NCBI RefSeq assembly: GCF_900112375.1
Contig: NZ_FOLS01000030.1
Span: forward strand, 29,708 to 93,707
Direction of reading: 5' to 3'
Source of the DNA: Pseudomonas citronellolis
Lineage (GTDB): Bacteria; Pseudomonadota; Gammaproteobacteria; Pseudomonadales; Pseudomonadaceae
DNA: 64,000 bases
A program made the translations under genes and the position numbers. Shown one piece after another: positions 33,595-42,268 of this stretch; the first letter of the stretch is position 1, and each line of letters begins with the position of its first letter. Under the pieces are notes generated by a model. That model worked only from the letters and a program-made list of their open reading frames with translations. It was not told where the DNA came from and did not search any database.

Positions 33595-34917
33595 GTGGAC
33601 GCGATTGAGCAAAGCATGGGTGCAGGCGGCATCCGGACCAAGGGCGGGCAGTCGGATATCCGCAAGCGGGCCATCGCGGTCGGCATCGGCAATTTCATGG
33701 AATGGTTCGACTTCGCCATCTACGGCTACTTCGCCGCGGTGATCGGCATGCTGTTCTTCCCCTCCAGCGCACCGGGCGTGTCGCTGCTCTCGTCGCTGGC
33801 GGTGTTCGCCGTCGGCTTCCTCTCCAGGCCTTTCGGCGCGTTGATCCTCGGGCCCATCGGCGACCGCTTCGGCCGCCGCGCGGTGCTGATCATCACCGTG
33901 TTCGGCATGGGCGTGTGCACCACCATCATAGGCCTGCTGCCCTCCTACGAGGTGATCGGCATCGCCGCGCCCATCCTGCTCATCGCCATGCGTTTCATCC
34001 AGGGCATGATGGTCGACGGCGAGTGGTCCAGCGCCGGCATCTACATCGTCGAGAGCGCCCCGTCCAACCGCCGCGCCACCGCCGCCAGCGTGATCACCGG
34101 CACGGCGGGGCTGGCCTTCCTGTTCGGCACCTTCACCGCCGCGAGCATCGCCTCGGCGCTGGACGACCAGCAGTTGGCGGCCTGGGGCTGGCGCCTGCCG
34201 TTCGTGGCGTCCATCGTGATGACCGGCATCGCCGTGTTCATCCGCCGCAAGCTGGGCGACACCCCGGTTTACGAGGAGATGGTCCGCCAGCGCGACTCGC
34301 ACAAGGCACAAGCCCCGAGCCGCGCCGTGCGCCTCCGCGCCTTCGTCACCACCTTCGCCTTCTCCGCGCTGTTCGGCGTCTCGCTCTACTACTTCATCAC
34401 CTACGCCAACAACCACCTGGTCTCCACCGTCGGCCTGCCGCGCAGCAGCGCGCTGTGGCTGTGCAGCGCGGCACTGGTGGTCTATGTGATCGTCAACCCG
34501 CTGATCGGCCAACTCAGCGACCGCATCGGCCGGCGCAAGCTGCTGCTGGGCGCTGCCGCCGCGCTGACGCTGCTGGCCTATCCGATCTTCCTGCTGCTCA
34601 ACAGCGGCAACCCACTGGCGATTCTCGCCGGGCTGATCGTGATGGGCGTGCTGGTGGCGATCACCGCGGTGATGGACGTGGTGCTGCTGGTGGAAGTCTT
34701 CCCGGCCTCGATCCGCTCCACCGGCGCGGCCCTGGGCCACAACCTGGCGCTGGCGATCCTCGCCGGGCCTGGGCCCTTCATCGCCGCCGCGCTGATTCGC
34801 CAGACCGGCGACGCGAACCTGCCCGCGGCCTATCTGGCGGCGGTCTCCCTGGTGTGTCTGGTGGTGCTGTGGAAGACCCTGCCGGAAACCCGCGACAACG
34901 ACATCAGCCGTTTCTAA
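33595..34917 (+). CDS. MFS transporter, metabolite:H+ symporter (ProP/MHS) family
   Basis: 440-aa inner-membrane protein with 12 expected helices. It starts at a GTG preceded by GGAG. MHS-family signs are GIGNFMEWFDFAIYGYFAAV near the N terminus, GDRFGRRAVLI in loop 2-3, and RPFGALILGPIGDRFG. The family imports organic acids or compatible solutes with protons. It is co-directional with the nitrilase gene 29 bp downstream, so it probably imports the nitrilase substrate. ACAACAACATAACAAG upstream of the ribosome site may be a Crc/Hfq site. Confidence 0.88.
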   Translation: MDAIEQSMGAGGIRTKGGQSDIRKRAIAVGIGNFMEWFDFAIYGYFAAVIGMLFFPSSAPGVSLLSSLAVFAVGFLSRPFGALILGPIGDRFGRRAVLIITVFGMGVCTTIIGLLPSYEVIGIAAPILLIAMRFIQGMMVDGEWSSAGIYIVESAPSNRRATAASVITGTAGLAFLFGTFTAASIASALDDQQLAAWGWRLPFVASIVMTGIAVFIRRKLGDTPVYEEMVRQRDSHKAQAPSRAVRLRAFVTTFAFSALFGVSLYYFITYANNHLVSTVGLPRSSALWLCSAALVVYVIVNPLIGQLSDRIGRRKLLLGAAAALTLLAYPIFLLLNSGNPLAILAGLIVMGVLVAITAVMDVVLLVEVFPASIRSTGAALGHNLALAILAGPGPFIAAALIRQTGDANLPAAYLAAVSLVCLVVLWKTLPETRDNDISRF

Positions 34918-34946
34918 GCCTTTCAACAGACAGTCAGGAGCCCCCA

Positions 34947-35876
34947 ATGACCCGTGTAGCAATCATCCAGGCCGCCTCCGTTCCCTACGAGCCGATGGCC
35001 AGCGTCGAGAAGGCCTGCGGCATCCTCCGCCGCGTGGCGGAACAGGGCGCGAAGCTGGCGGTGTTCCCCGAGGCCTTCATCGGCGGCTACCCCAAGGGAG
35101 TGGCTTTCGGCAGCGTGGTGGGCAACCGCAGCGCCGCGGGGCGCGAGCTGTACCAGCGCTACGTCGAGGGCGCCGTGGCGCTGGACGGCCCGGAACTGGC
35201 GGTGCTCGCCGAGTGCGTGGAGCAGACCGGGGTGACCGTGGTGGTGGGCATCATCGAGCGTTTCGGCCGCACCTTGTATTGCACCGCCGTGACATTGACG
35301 CCGGGGCGCGGCATCGCCGGCTACCACCGCAAGCTGATGCCCACCGGGCAGGAACGGCTGATCTGGGGCTTTGGCGACGGTTCCACCATCGAGCCGGTGG
35401 ACACCGAGTTCGGCGTGCTGGGCAGCGTGATCTGCTGGGAGAACTACATGCCGGCGCTGCGCCAGGCCATGTACGCCCAGGGCGTGCAGCTGTATTGCGC
35501 GCCCACCGCGGATGACCGCCCGTCCTGGGCCAGCTCGATGGTGCATATCGCCCTGGAAGGCCGGGTGTTCGTGCTCTCAGCCTGCCAGGCGATCCGCCTG
35601 GGCGAGTACCCGCAGCAGCACCGCGAGGCGTTCGGCCTGGACTTCCAGGAGGACGAGTACGTGATGCGCGGCGGCAGCATGATCGTCAGCCCGCAGGGCG
35701 AAGTGCTGGCCGGCCCGGTGTTCGACTGCGAGACCGAACTCTACGCCGACCTCGACATGGCCCAGCTGAGCAAGGGCAACCTCGATTTCGATGCCTGCGG
35801 CCACTACGCGCGGCCGGATGTGTTCGAGTTGAAGGTGAATACCGCACCGCTGCGGCCGGTGACTTTCGAGCCTTGA
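34947..35876 (+). CDS. Nitrilase (carbon-nitrogen hydrolase)
   Basis: 309-aa cytoplasmic enzyme. The catalytic triad is visible: Glu in AVFPEAFIGGYPKG, Lys in YHRKLMPTGQERLIWGFGDG, and Cys in GSVICWENYMPALRQAMY. Length and the CWENYMP and GEVLAGP motifs match aliphatic/aryl nitrilases (nitrile to carboxylic acid plus ammonia) rather than amidases. ATG 34947 follows AGGAG. It lies downstream of the MHS transporter and close to the LysR gene. The substrate is unknown. Confidence 0.92.
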   Translation: MTRVAIIQAASVPYEPMASVEKACGILRRVAEQGAKLAVFPEAFIGGYPKGVAFGSVVGNRSAAGRELYQRYVEGAVALDGPELAVLAECVEQTGVTVVVGIIERFGRTLYCTAVTLTPGRGIAGYHRKLMPTGQERLIWGFGDGSTIEPVDTEFGVLGSVICWENYMPALRQAMYAQGVQLYCAPTADDRPSWASSMVHIALEGRVFVLSACQAIRLGEYPQQHREAFGLDFQEDEYVMRGGSMIVSPQGEVLAGPVFDCETELYADLDMAQLSKGNLDFDACGHYARPDVFELKVNTAPLRPVTFEP

Positions 35877-36187
35877 GGGCGACCGTTGCAGGGGGCGTGG
35901 CCGCGGATCGCGGACGAAGTCTGCGGGCACGGCTTCTCGTAGGAGCGAGCTTGCTCGCGAATGAACCCCGCAGCGGGGTCTGTTCGCGAGCAAGCTCGCT
36001 CCTACGAAGAGCACCCCGGCGCGGCCTGCAAGAAAGCCGCTCCTACGGCAACAGGGAGGCACGGTTGTAGGAGCGGACCTTGTCCGCGATAGCCAGACGT
36101 ATCAGAGCGGATCGCGGATGAGATCCGCTCCTACGCTGCGCCACCCACACCATTCCCCTGCGCGCGAATCGCAGAAAAGCCCAACCC
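35877..36187. repeat. REP cluster between nitrilase and pedR2
   Basis: An A-type pair (GTAGGAGCGAGCTTGCTCGC ... GCGAGCAAGCTCGCTCCTAC) at 35939-36005 and several C-type arms (GGAGCGGACCTTGTCCGCGA near 36068; GCGGATGAGATCCGCTCC near 36114). No gene is supported. Confidence 0.75.
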
Positions 36188-36844
36188 CTACCCCGCCAGC
36201 GCCTCGCCGCTCACACGCAGCACCCCGCTATCGATCGCCAGGTGCACCAGCTCCGCGTGGGAACTCACCTGCAGCTTCTGCTTCAGCAGCGTCACATGGT
36301 TGGACACCGTCTTGGCGCTCACGCACAGGTGTTCGGCCACCTGCCTTGCCGGCAGGCCGCGGGCGAGCATGACGAAGATTTCGAATTCGCGGCGGGTCAG
36401 GCCGTGCAGGCGCGGGTCGCCCTCTTCCAGGCCCCTGGGCTGGCAGGCCAGGCGGGTGGCCAGGGGTTGTTCGATGTAGAGCTGGCCGGCCAGTACGCGG
36501 CGCACCGCTTCGAGCAGCACCGCCGGGGCCGCGCCCTTGGTCACGTAGCCGGCGGCGCCGGCGTCCAGGGCCTGGCGCACCAGGGGCAGTTCGTCGTGCA
36601 TGCTGAAGAACAGCACGCGCAGCTGCGGCAAGCGCTGGCGCAGGCGGCGGGTGACTTCCAGGCCGCTGATGCCGGGCAGGCCGATGTCGAGGATGACCAG
36701 CGCGGGAATCTCGCGTTGCACCGCCTGCAGCGCTTCCTCGCCGTCGCCCGCTTCCACCACGTCCGCTTCCGGCAGCAGGCCGCGCAGCAGGGCGGCTATG
36801 CCTTCGCGCACCACGAAATGGTCGTCCACCAGCAGGATTTTCAT
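36188..36844 (-). CDS. pedR2: LuxR/NarL-family response regulator, PedR2/EraR-like
   Basis: 218 aa. Receiver domain with acidic DD (LLVDDHFVV), phospho-Asp in ALVILDIGLPG and Lys in GYVTKG. C-terminal LuxR helix-turn-helix (LTRREFEIFVMLARGLPARQ, SAKTVSNHVTLLKQKL). ATG 36844 follows AGAGGAGAG and fits the receiver domain exactly; the long frame upstream is the shadow of the kinase gene. It lies 14 bp after the kinase stop. In P. putida the kinase/regulator pair beside the pentapeptide gene and ABC genes (PedS2/PedR2) governs the lanthanide-dependent switch between pedE and pedH; P. aeruginosa EraSR is the equivalent. Here the pair is separated from exaA by about 21 kb of inserted DNA. Confidence 0.85.
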   Translation of the reverse strand: MKILLVDDHFVVREGIAALLRGLLPEADVVEAGDGEEALQAVQREIPALVILDIGLPGISGLEVTRRLRQRLPQLRVLFFSMHDELPLVRQALDAGAAGYVTKGAAPAVLLEAVRRVLAGQLYIEQPLATRLACQPRGLEEGDPRLHGLTRREFEIFVMLARGLPARQVAEHLCVSAKTVSNHVTLLKQKLQVSSHAELVHLAIDSGVLRVSGEALAG

Positions 36845-36858
36845 CGCTTTCTCTCCTC

Positions 36859-38109
36859 TCATGCCGCCACTGGCAGCGGCACCCGCAGGCGCAGCGCCAG
36901 GCCCAGGCCGGGCTGGCTGCGCAGTTGCAGTTCGCCGCCCAGGCAGCGGGCGCGCTCGCGCATGGAGCGCAGGCCGATGCCGGCGCGCGGCGGGCCGTCG
37001 CTGCCGCGGCCGTCGTCGCGCACGGCCAGGTACAGGTGGCCGCCGCGGGTTTGCAGGCGCACCCACACGCGGGTGGCGCCGGCGTGGCGGGCGACGTTGG
37101 TCAGCGCCTCTTGCAGCAGGCGGTACAGGTGCGCCTTGGCCGCGTCGCCCAGGGGCGGCAGGCTGTCGGGCAGGCGCAGGGTGCAGGCGATGCCCTGGCT
37201 GGCCTGCCAGTCCTCGACGTAGGCGCGCACCGCTTCGTCCAGCGCCAGGTGCTCCAGCACCACCGGGTAGAGGTCGCGGATCAGCGCGCGGAAGCTGTCG
37301 TTCAGGCCGCGGCAGTGCTGGTCCATGCGTTCCAGGGTGGGCTGCGCGGCGGGTTGGTCGTGCAGGCTGTGCAGCAGGAAGAGTTGCGCGCGGATGCCGG
37401 CCAGGTATTGGCCGATGTCGTCGTGCAGGGCCTGGGCCAGTTCCTGACGCTCGCGCTCCTGCACGGCGAGCAGCGAGCGGGTCAGTTCGGCGTTTTCCTG
37501 GCAGGCGCGTTCCAGGGCCTCGGCCATGCCGTTGAAGCGCCCGGCCAGGCGTTGCGCTTCGGGCAGCGAATGGCCGGGCAGGCGCACCTGCAGGCGGCCC
37601 TGGGCGATTTCGCCGAACGCGGCCTGCAGTTGTTCCACCACCCGCAGCCCGCCGCGCACCGCCCAGCGGATCGCCAGCAGGCTGACCGCCAGGGCCACGC
37701 CGAACAGCGCCAGCAGTTGCACCAGGGAGTCGCGGACTTCGTCGATTTCGTCGCGCGGGTCCACGCTCAGTTGCACGCGGCGGCCGTCTGCCAGTTGCAG
37801 CGGCGCGGCGTGGTAGACGTCCGGGTACAGGCGCGCCGCCAGCCATTCGTCGAGCCAGCCGCGCGGCGCCGGCGGCGGCTGGTCGAGCCAGTGCACGCGC
37901 ACGTGGCGCAGGCCGCCGGTGAGGCTCTGGTCGAGGCTGGCCGGGTCGCGCAGCGCCGCCTCGCGCAGGTATTCCACCACGGCGCGGGCGGCGTCCAGTT
38001 CGCGGCGCACGTCCTCGTCGCCCTGGTGCAGCAGCACGGCCACGCACAGCGCGGCGACCAGGGCGAAGAACAGCCCGACCAGCAGGTTGATCCGCCACAG
38101 CGCCGACAT
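36859..38109 (-). CDS. pedS2: Sensor histidine kinase, PedS2/EraS-like
   Basis: 416 aa. One membrane segment at about 8-28, a periplasmic domain of about 120 residues of the LapD/MoxY type, a second membrane segment (LLALFGVALAVSLLAI), a HAMP-like linker, then a NarX-type dimerisation domain with the phospho-acceptor His in ERERQELAQALHDDIGQYLA, and an ATPase domain (EALTNVARHAGATRVWV, GIGLRSMRERARCLGGEL). In P. putida the periplasmic domain of PedS2 senses lanthanides. It lies 9 bp downstream of a 46-aa gene and 14 bp upstream of the regulator gene, one leftward operon. Confidence 0.87.
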   Translation of the reverse strand: MSALWRINLLVGLFFALVAALCVAVLLHQGDEDVRRELDAARAVVEYLREAALRDPASLDQSLTGGLRHVRVHWLDQPPPAPRGWLDEWLAARLYPDVYHAAPLQLADGRRVQLSVDPRDEIDEVRDSLVQLLALFGVALAVSLLAIRWAVRGGLRVVEQLQAAFGEIAQGRLQVRLPGHSLPEAQRLAGRFNGMAEALERACQENAELTRSLLAVQERERQELAQALHDDIGQYLAGIRAQLFLLHSLHDQPAAQPTLERMDQHCRGLNDSFRALIRDLYPVVLEHLALDEAVRAYVEDWQASQGIACTLRLPDSLPPLGDAAKAHLYRLLQEALTNVARHAGATRVWVRLQTRGGHLYLAVRDDGRGSDGPPRAGIGLRSMRERARCLGGELQLRSQPGLGLALRLRVPLPVAA

Positions 38110-38118
38110 GGCCGCGCC

Positions 38119-38259
38119 CTAGGGCCCCACGCGGCAGGGCTGGCCGGCGACGCAGGCGCTGGGCACGCCGGGGCGGGTGTGCAGGCTGTACATGAAATCG
38201 AAGCCCAGCAGGCTGAGGATCAGCAGGATGGGCAGTACCAGGGTGACGGCGATACGCAT
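38119..38259 (-). CDS. 46-aa single-span membrane peptide upstream of pedS2
   Basis: Conceptual translation begins MRIAVTLVLPILLILSLLGF, a clear hydrophobic signal or anchor segment. It ends with a short periplasmic tail containing two cysteines (VPSACVAGQPC) and stops at TAG 38119. GGGAG lies about 6-10 nt before the ATG. It is first in the leftward operon, 9 bp before the kinase start. P. putida has a short hypothetical gene at the equivalent place. It may be a small regulator or partner of the kinase, possibly metal- or redox-responsive through its cysteines; this is inference. Confidence 0.65.
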   Translation of the reverse strand: MRIAVTLVLPILLILSLLGFDFMYSLHTRPGVPSACVAGQPCRVGP

Positions 38260-38278
38260 GGCTCGGCTCCCGTTGTCT

Positions 38279-38286
38279 TTGTTGTT
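38279..38286 (-). promoter_or_regulatory. Candidate Crc/Hfq site before the 46-aa gene
   Basis: AACAACAA on the minus strand, 20-27 nt upstream of the ATG, the same spacing as in the pedH leader. Confidence 0.45.
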
Positions 38287-38320
38287 GTAGGGCCATGCTA
38301 GGGCGCGGCCGTCGGCGGCG

Positions 38321-38340
38321 ATCTACTACCTTGGTATTGC
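38321..38340. promoter_or_regulatory. Candidate regulator site in the pedS2 / ABC divergent region
   Basis: CTACTACCTTGGTATTGCC, containing a perfect TACC-TT-GGTA half-site pair at 38327-38336. It lies 82 bp or more before the ABC operon start and about 70 bp before the divergent 46-aa gene. Confidence 0.5.
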
Positions 38341-38398
38341 CCCGGCGGTACTTTCTGCATATTTCCCAGGCCCTGGCGCGTTCCTATGCTGGCGACAC

Positions 38399-38406
38399 AA
38401 CAACAA
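38399..38406 (+). promoter_or_regulatory. Candidate Crc/Hfq site before the PQQ-associated ABC operon
   Basis: AACAACAA immediately upstream of the GGAG ribosome site of the gene starting at 38418. Confidence 0.5.
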
Positions 38407-38417
38407 TGGAGTCGCCC

Positions 38418-39623
38418 ATGCGCCAGTTCGCCCTGCACGGCGTGGCCTACCTGCTGGCGGTCGCCTGCGCTGCCCTGCTCTGCCTGAACGCGCGTGCCGA
38501 GGATGCCCCGGCCGAGCTGCAGGTGCGCATCGCCTACCTCGGCTACACGCCCGACCCCGGCCCGCTGCTGTCCAATATCATCCCTGAACCCACCGACGCC
38601 GGCCTGCGCGGCGCCGAGCTGGCCATCGACGACAGCAACACCACCGGGCGCTTCCTCAAGCAGCGCTACAGCCTGGTCAGCGCCACCAGCGCCGATGCCC
38701 AGCAACTGCTGGCCGAGGCGCGCAAGCTGCACGACGACGGCCTGCGCCTGTTCGTGGTCAACGCCCCGGCCGAGAGCCTGCGCCAACTGGCCGCCGCGCT
38801 GCCGGACAGCCTGCTGTTCAACGCCGGCGCCGCCGACGACGAGCTGCGCGCCGACCAGTGCCCGGCCAACGTGCTGCACACCCTGCCCAGCCGGCTGATG
38901 CTGACCGACGCCCTCACCCAGCTCCTGGTGCTGCGCAAGTGGACGCACTGGCTGTTGATCATCGGCCAGCGTCCCGAGGACCAGGCCTACGCCGCCGCCC
39001 TGCGCCGCTCGGCCAAGCGCTTCGGGGCCAAGATAGTCGAGGAGAAGGCCTTCACCTTCGCCAACGACCAGCGCCGCAGCGCCCAGGCCGACATGCCGCT
39101 GTTCACCCAGGCCGGCGACGACTACGACGTGGTGCTGGTGGCCGACGAGCACGGCGACTTCGGCGAGTACGTGCCCTACAACACCTGGCTGCCGCGCCCG
39201 GTGGCCGGCACCCAGGGCCTGGTCGCCACGGGCTGGCACAAGACCGTGGAAACCTTCGGCGCCGCGCAGCTGCAGAAGCGCTTCGAAGCCCAGGCCAAGC
39301 GCTGGATGAACGACCGCGACTTCGCCGCCTGGGTCGCCGTGCGCAGCGTGGCCAGCGCCATGACGCGCCTGCGCAACGCCGAGCCGCAGGCCATCCGCGC
39401 CCTGGCGCTGTCGCCGGACCTGCCGCTGGATGGCTTCAAGGGCTACAAGCTCAGCTACCGTCCCTGGGACGGCCAGCTGCGCCAACCCATTCCCCTGGTG
39501 CAGCCGCGCGCGCTGGTCAGCACCTCGCCGCAGGAAGGCTTCCTGCACCCCGCAAGCGAACTCGACAGCCTCGGCCTGGATGCCCCGGAAAGCCGTTGCC
39601 GCCTCGCCGACGCCAAGCCCTGA
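38418..39623 (+). CDS. Periplasmic ABC substrate-binding protein of the PQQ-alcohol system
   Basis: 401-aa protein with a signal peptide (HGVAYLLAVACAALLCLNARA). LQVRIAYLGYTPDPGPLLSN followed by DAGLRGAELAIDDSNTTGRF is typical of the Leu/Ile/Val-type binding protein family that accompanies PQQ-dependent alcohol dehydrogenases. ATG 38418 follows GGAG. It is first of four tightly spaced genes (binding protein, YVTN propeller, ATPase, permease). In P. putida this system (PedA1A2BC) is needed for growth with lanthanides. The related Lut system imports or signals lanthanide, while other authors call it an alcohol or efflux transporter, so the true substrate is uncertain. Confidence 0.87.
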   Translation: MRQFALHGVAYLLAVACAALLCLNARAEDAPAELQVRIAYLGYTPDPGPLLSNIIPEPTDAGLRGAELAIDDSNTTGRFLKQRYSLVSATSADAQQLLAEARKLHDDGLRLFVVNAPAESLRQLAAALPDSLLFNAGAADDELRADQCPANVLHTLPSRLMLTDALTQLLVLRKWTHWLLIIGQRPEDQAYAAALRRSAKRFGAKIVEEKAFTFANDQRRSAQADMPLFTQAGDDYDVVLVADEHGDFGEYVPYNTWLPRPVAGTQGLVATGWHKTVETFGAAQLQKRFEAQAKRWMNDRDFAAWVAVRSVASAMTRLRNAEPQAIRALALSPDLPLDGFKGYKLSYRPWDGQLRQPIPLVQPRALVSTSPQEGFLHPASELDSLGLDAPESRCRLADAKP

Positions 39624-39637
39624 CCTGGAGATACGCC

Positions 39638-40624
39638 ATGTTCCGCGCCGCCATTTTCCCAGCCACCCTGGCCCCTTCCCTGCTGGCCGCCGCCCTGTGC
39701 CTGGCGCCGCCGGCCTTCGCCGCCAAGGCCTACGTGTCCAACGAGAAGGACAACAACATCAGCGTCATCGACCTGGACAGCATGACCGTCACCGGCACCC
39801 TGGAGACCGGCAAGCGCCCCCGCGGCCTGGCGCTGTCCCACGACAATAAGCTGCTGTACATCTGCGCCAGCGACTCCGACACCGTGCAGGTGATGGACCT
39901 GGCCAGCGGCAAGATCGTCAAGCAGCTGCCCTCCGGCGCCGACCCCGAGCAGTTCGCCCTGCACCCCAACGACCGCTGGCTGTACGTCTCCAACGAGGAC
40001 GACGCGCTGGTGACGGTGGTCGACACCCAGACCGCCCAGGTGCTCGGCCAGATCGACGTGGGCGTGGAGCCCGAGGGCATGGCGGTGAGCCCGGACGGCA
40101 AGTGGGCGGTGAACACCAGCGAGACCACCAACATGCTGCACTGGATCGACACCGCCACGCAGAAGCTGGTGGACAGCACCCTGGTGGACCAGCGCCCGCG
40201 CCACGCGGAGTTCAACAAGGACGGCAGCCAGGTCTGGGTGTCGGCGGAGATCGGCGGCAGCGTCAGCGTGGTGGACGTGGCCAGCCGCAAGATCCTCAAG
40301 AGCCTGCGCTTCGCCATCAAGGGCGTGCACCCGGACAAGATCCAGCCCGTGGGGGTGAAGCTGAGCAGCGACGGCAAGTACGCCTTCGTCGCCCTGGGCC
40401 CGGCCAACCACATTGCGGTGGTGGATGCGAAGACCTTCGAGGTGCTCGACTACCTGCTGGTGGGCCGCCGCGTGTGGCACCTGGCGTTCAACCCGGACGA
40501 GAGCCTGCTGCTGGCCACCAACGGCGTCAGCGGCGACGTCTCGGTGATCGACGTGAAGGACCTCAAGGTGACCCGCTCGATCAAGGTCGGGCGCTACCCC
40601 TGGGGCGTGGTGGTGACGCCATGA
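39638..40624 (+). CDS. YVTN beta-propeller protein, PQQ-catabolism associated
   Basis: 328-aa exported protein. The signal peptide ends LAPPAFAAKA, followed by seven YVTN-type repeats such as AYVSNEKDNNISVIDLDSMT, LYVSNEDDALVTVVDTQT and VWVSAEIGGSVSVVDVAS. It matches the beta-propeller protein found in PQQ-linked ABC operons. It is a periplasmic scaffold or binding partner rather than a PQQ enzyme: no PQQ site or vicinal Cys pair is present. The stop overlaps the ATPase ATG (ATGA). Confidence 0.88.
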   Translation: MFRAAIFPATLAPSLLAAALCLAPPAFAAKAYVSNEKDNNISVIDLDSMTVTGTLETGKRPRGLALSHDNKLLYICASDSDTVQVMDLASGKIVKQLPSGADPEQFALHPNDRWLYVSNEDDALVTVVDTQTAQVLGQIDVGVEPEGMAVSPDGKWAVNTSETTNMLHWIDTATQKLVDSTLVDQRPRHAEFNKDGSQVWVSAEIGGSVSVVDVASRKILKSLRFAIKGVHPDKIQPVGVKLSSDGKYAFVALGPANHIAVVDAKTFEVLDYLLVGRRVWHLAFNPDESLLLATNGVSGDVSVIDVKDLKVTRSIKVGRYPWGVVVTP

Positions 40625-41352
40625 ACGCCCTGCGGGTGGCGGGCCTGGGCTTCGCCTACGGCGCGCGCAAGGCGCTGGACGGCATCGACTTCACCCTGCC
40701 GGCCGGGCGATTCACCGCCCTGCTGGGGCCCAACGGCGCCGGCAAGTCCACGCTGATCGCCCTGCTCACGCGCCTGTACGACCTGCAACAGGGCGAGATC
40801 GAGGTGTGCGGCTGCAGCCTGGCCCGCCAGCCGCGCCTGGCCCTGCGCCAGCTGGGCGTGGTGTTCCAGCAGAGCACCCTGGACCTGGACCTGAGCGTGG
40901 AGCAGAACCTGCGCTACCACGCCGCCCTGCACGGCCTGCCGCGGGCCCTGGCGGCCGACCGCATCGAGCAGGAACTGGCCCGCCAGCAGTTGCAGGAGCG
41001 CCGCCGCGACAAGGTGCGCACCTTGAACGGCGGCCACCGCCGCCGCGTGGAGATCGCCCGCGCATTGCTGCACCGCCCGCGCCTGCTGCTGCTCGACGAG
41101 GCCAGCGTGGGGCTGGACCCGGCGGCGCGCCAGGCGCTGAACGAACACGTGCGCCAGCTGTGCCGCGACGAGGGCCTGGCGGTGCTGTGGACCACCCATT
41201 TGCTGGACGAAGTGCGCGGCGACGACCAGTTGCTGGTGCTCGACCGCGGCCGCCTGGTGGCCCAGGGCGAGGCGGCCCAGGTCAGCGCCGCCGACGATGG
41301 CGACCTGCCCCGCGCCTTCGCCCGCCTCACCCGCCTGGAAGCCTGCGCATGA
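40621..41352 (+). CDS. pedA: ABC ATPase of the PQQ-alcohol dehydrogenase system
   Basis: 243 aa. Walker A GPNGAGKST (about 36-44), the modified signature LNGGHRRRVEIARALL, Walker B LLLLDEASVGLD, and the H-loop in LWTTHLLDEV. It matches the ATPase encoded with PedB/PedC-type permeases. The 4-bp overlaps with both neighbours indicate translational coupling. An LNGG signature instead of LSGG is normal for this subfamily. Confidence 0.87.
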   Translation: MNALRVAGLGFAYGARKALDGIDFTLPAGRFTALLGPNGAGKSTLIALLTRLYDLQQGEIEVCGCSLARQPRLALRQLGVVFQQSTLDLDLSVEQNLRYHAALHGLPRALAADRIEQELARQQLQERRRDKVRTLNGGHRRRVEIARALLHRPRLLLLDEASVGLDPAARQALNEHVRQLCRDEGLAVLWTTHLLDEVRGDDQLLVLDRGRLVAQGEAAQVSAADDGDLPRAFARLTRLEACA

Positions 41353-42164
41353 ACTACGACACCCTCGGCTTCGGCCCGGCCGCCTACTGGCAGTGCCTGC
41401 GCGGCATCGTGGTGCGCGAGTGGCTGCGCTTCGTGCTGCAGCGCTCGCGCTTCCTCAGCGCCCTGGTGCGCCCGCTGCTGTGGCTGCTGGTGTTCGCCGC
41501 CGGCTTTCGCGCCGCGCTGGGCATCTCGATCATCGAGCCCTACGACACCTACGTGACCTACGAGACCTACATCGTCCCCGGGCTGTGCTGCATGATCCTG
41601 CTGTTCAACGGCATGCAGGGCTCGCTGTCGATGGTCTACGACCGCGAGATGGGCAGCATGCGCGTGCTGCTCACCAGCCCGCTGCCGCGCGCCTTCCTGC
41701 TGGCCGGCAAGCTGCTGGCCACGGCGCTGGTGTCGCTGCTGCAGGTATACGCCTTCCTCGCCATCGCCTGGCTCTACGGCGTGCAGCCGCCGGCCTGGGG
41801 GCTGCTCGCGGCGCTGCCGGCGCTGCTGCTGGCGGCGTTGCTGCTGAGCGCCCTGGGCCTGCTGCTGTCGAACGCCATCCGCCAGCTGGAGAACTTCGCC
41901 GGGGTGATGAACTTCGTGATCTTCCCGCTGTTCTTCCTGTCCTCGGCGCTGTACCCACTGTGGAAGATGCGCGAGGCCAGCGTGGGGCTGTACTGGCTGT
42001 GCGCGCTCAACCCCTTCAGCCACGCCGTGGAGCTGGTGCGCTTCGCCCTGTACCAGCGCTTCAACCCGCTGGCGCTGGCGGTGTGCCTGGGGCTGACGCT
42101 GCTGTTCGCCGGCCTTGCGCTGCTCACCTTCAACCCGCAGCACGCGGCGCTGCGCAAGGGCTGA
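41349..42164 (+). CDS. pedC: ABC transporter permease PedC-like (ABC-2 type)
   Basis: 271-aa inner-membrane protein with six predicted helices of the ABC-2 type (NodJ/DrrB-like). Motifs: YIVPGLCCMILLFNGMQGSL, VYDREMGSMRVLLTSPLPRA and FPLFFLSSALYPLW. ABC-2 permeases usually export, which conflicts with an import role inferred from lanthanide phenotypes, so direction is unsettled. The ATG overlaps the ATPase stop. Confidence 0.87.
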   Translation: MNYDTLGFGPAAYWQCLRGIVVREWLRFVLQRSRFLSALVRPLLWLLVFAAGFRAALGISIIEPYDTYVTYETYIVPGLCCMILLFNGMQGSLSMVYDREMGSMRVLLTSPLPRAFLLAGKLLATALVSLLQVYAFLAIAWLYGVQPPAWGLLAALPALLLAALLLSALGLLLSNAIRQLENFAGVMNFVIFPLFFLSSALYPLWKMREASVGLYWLCALNPFSHAVELVRFALYQRFNPLALAVCLGLTLLFAGLALLTFNPQHAALRKG

Positions 42165-42169
42165 AATCT

Positions 42170-42184
42170 CCTACTTTGGTACTG
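42170..42184. promoter_or_regulatory. Candidate regulator site before the CxxxCW gene
   Basis: CTCCTACTTTGGTACTGG, core TTGGTA at 42176-42181, 88-93 bp upstream of the gene starting at 42269. Very close to the site at 38321-38340. Confidence 0.45.
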
Positions 42185-42268
42185 GATCAACCCTCCGGAC
42201 GTCGAATTTCCAAAGCAGCGCCCCTGGCATGTAATGGCGGGCAGAAGAATAAATATCGAGATGCCACC

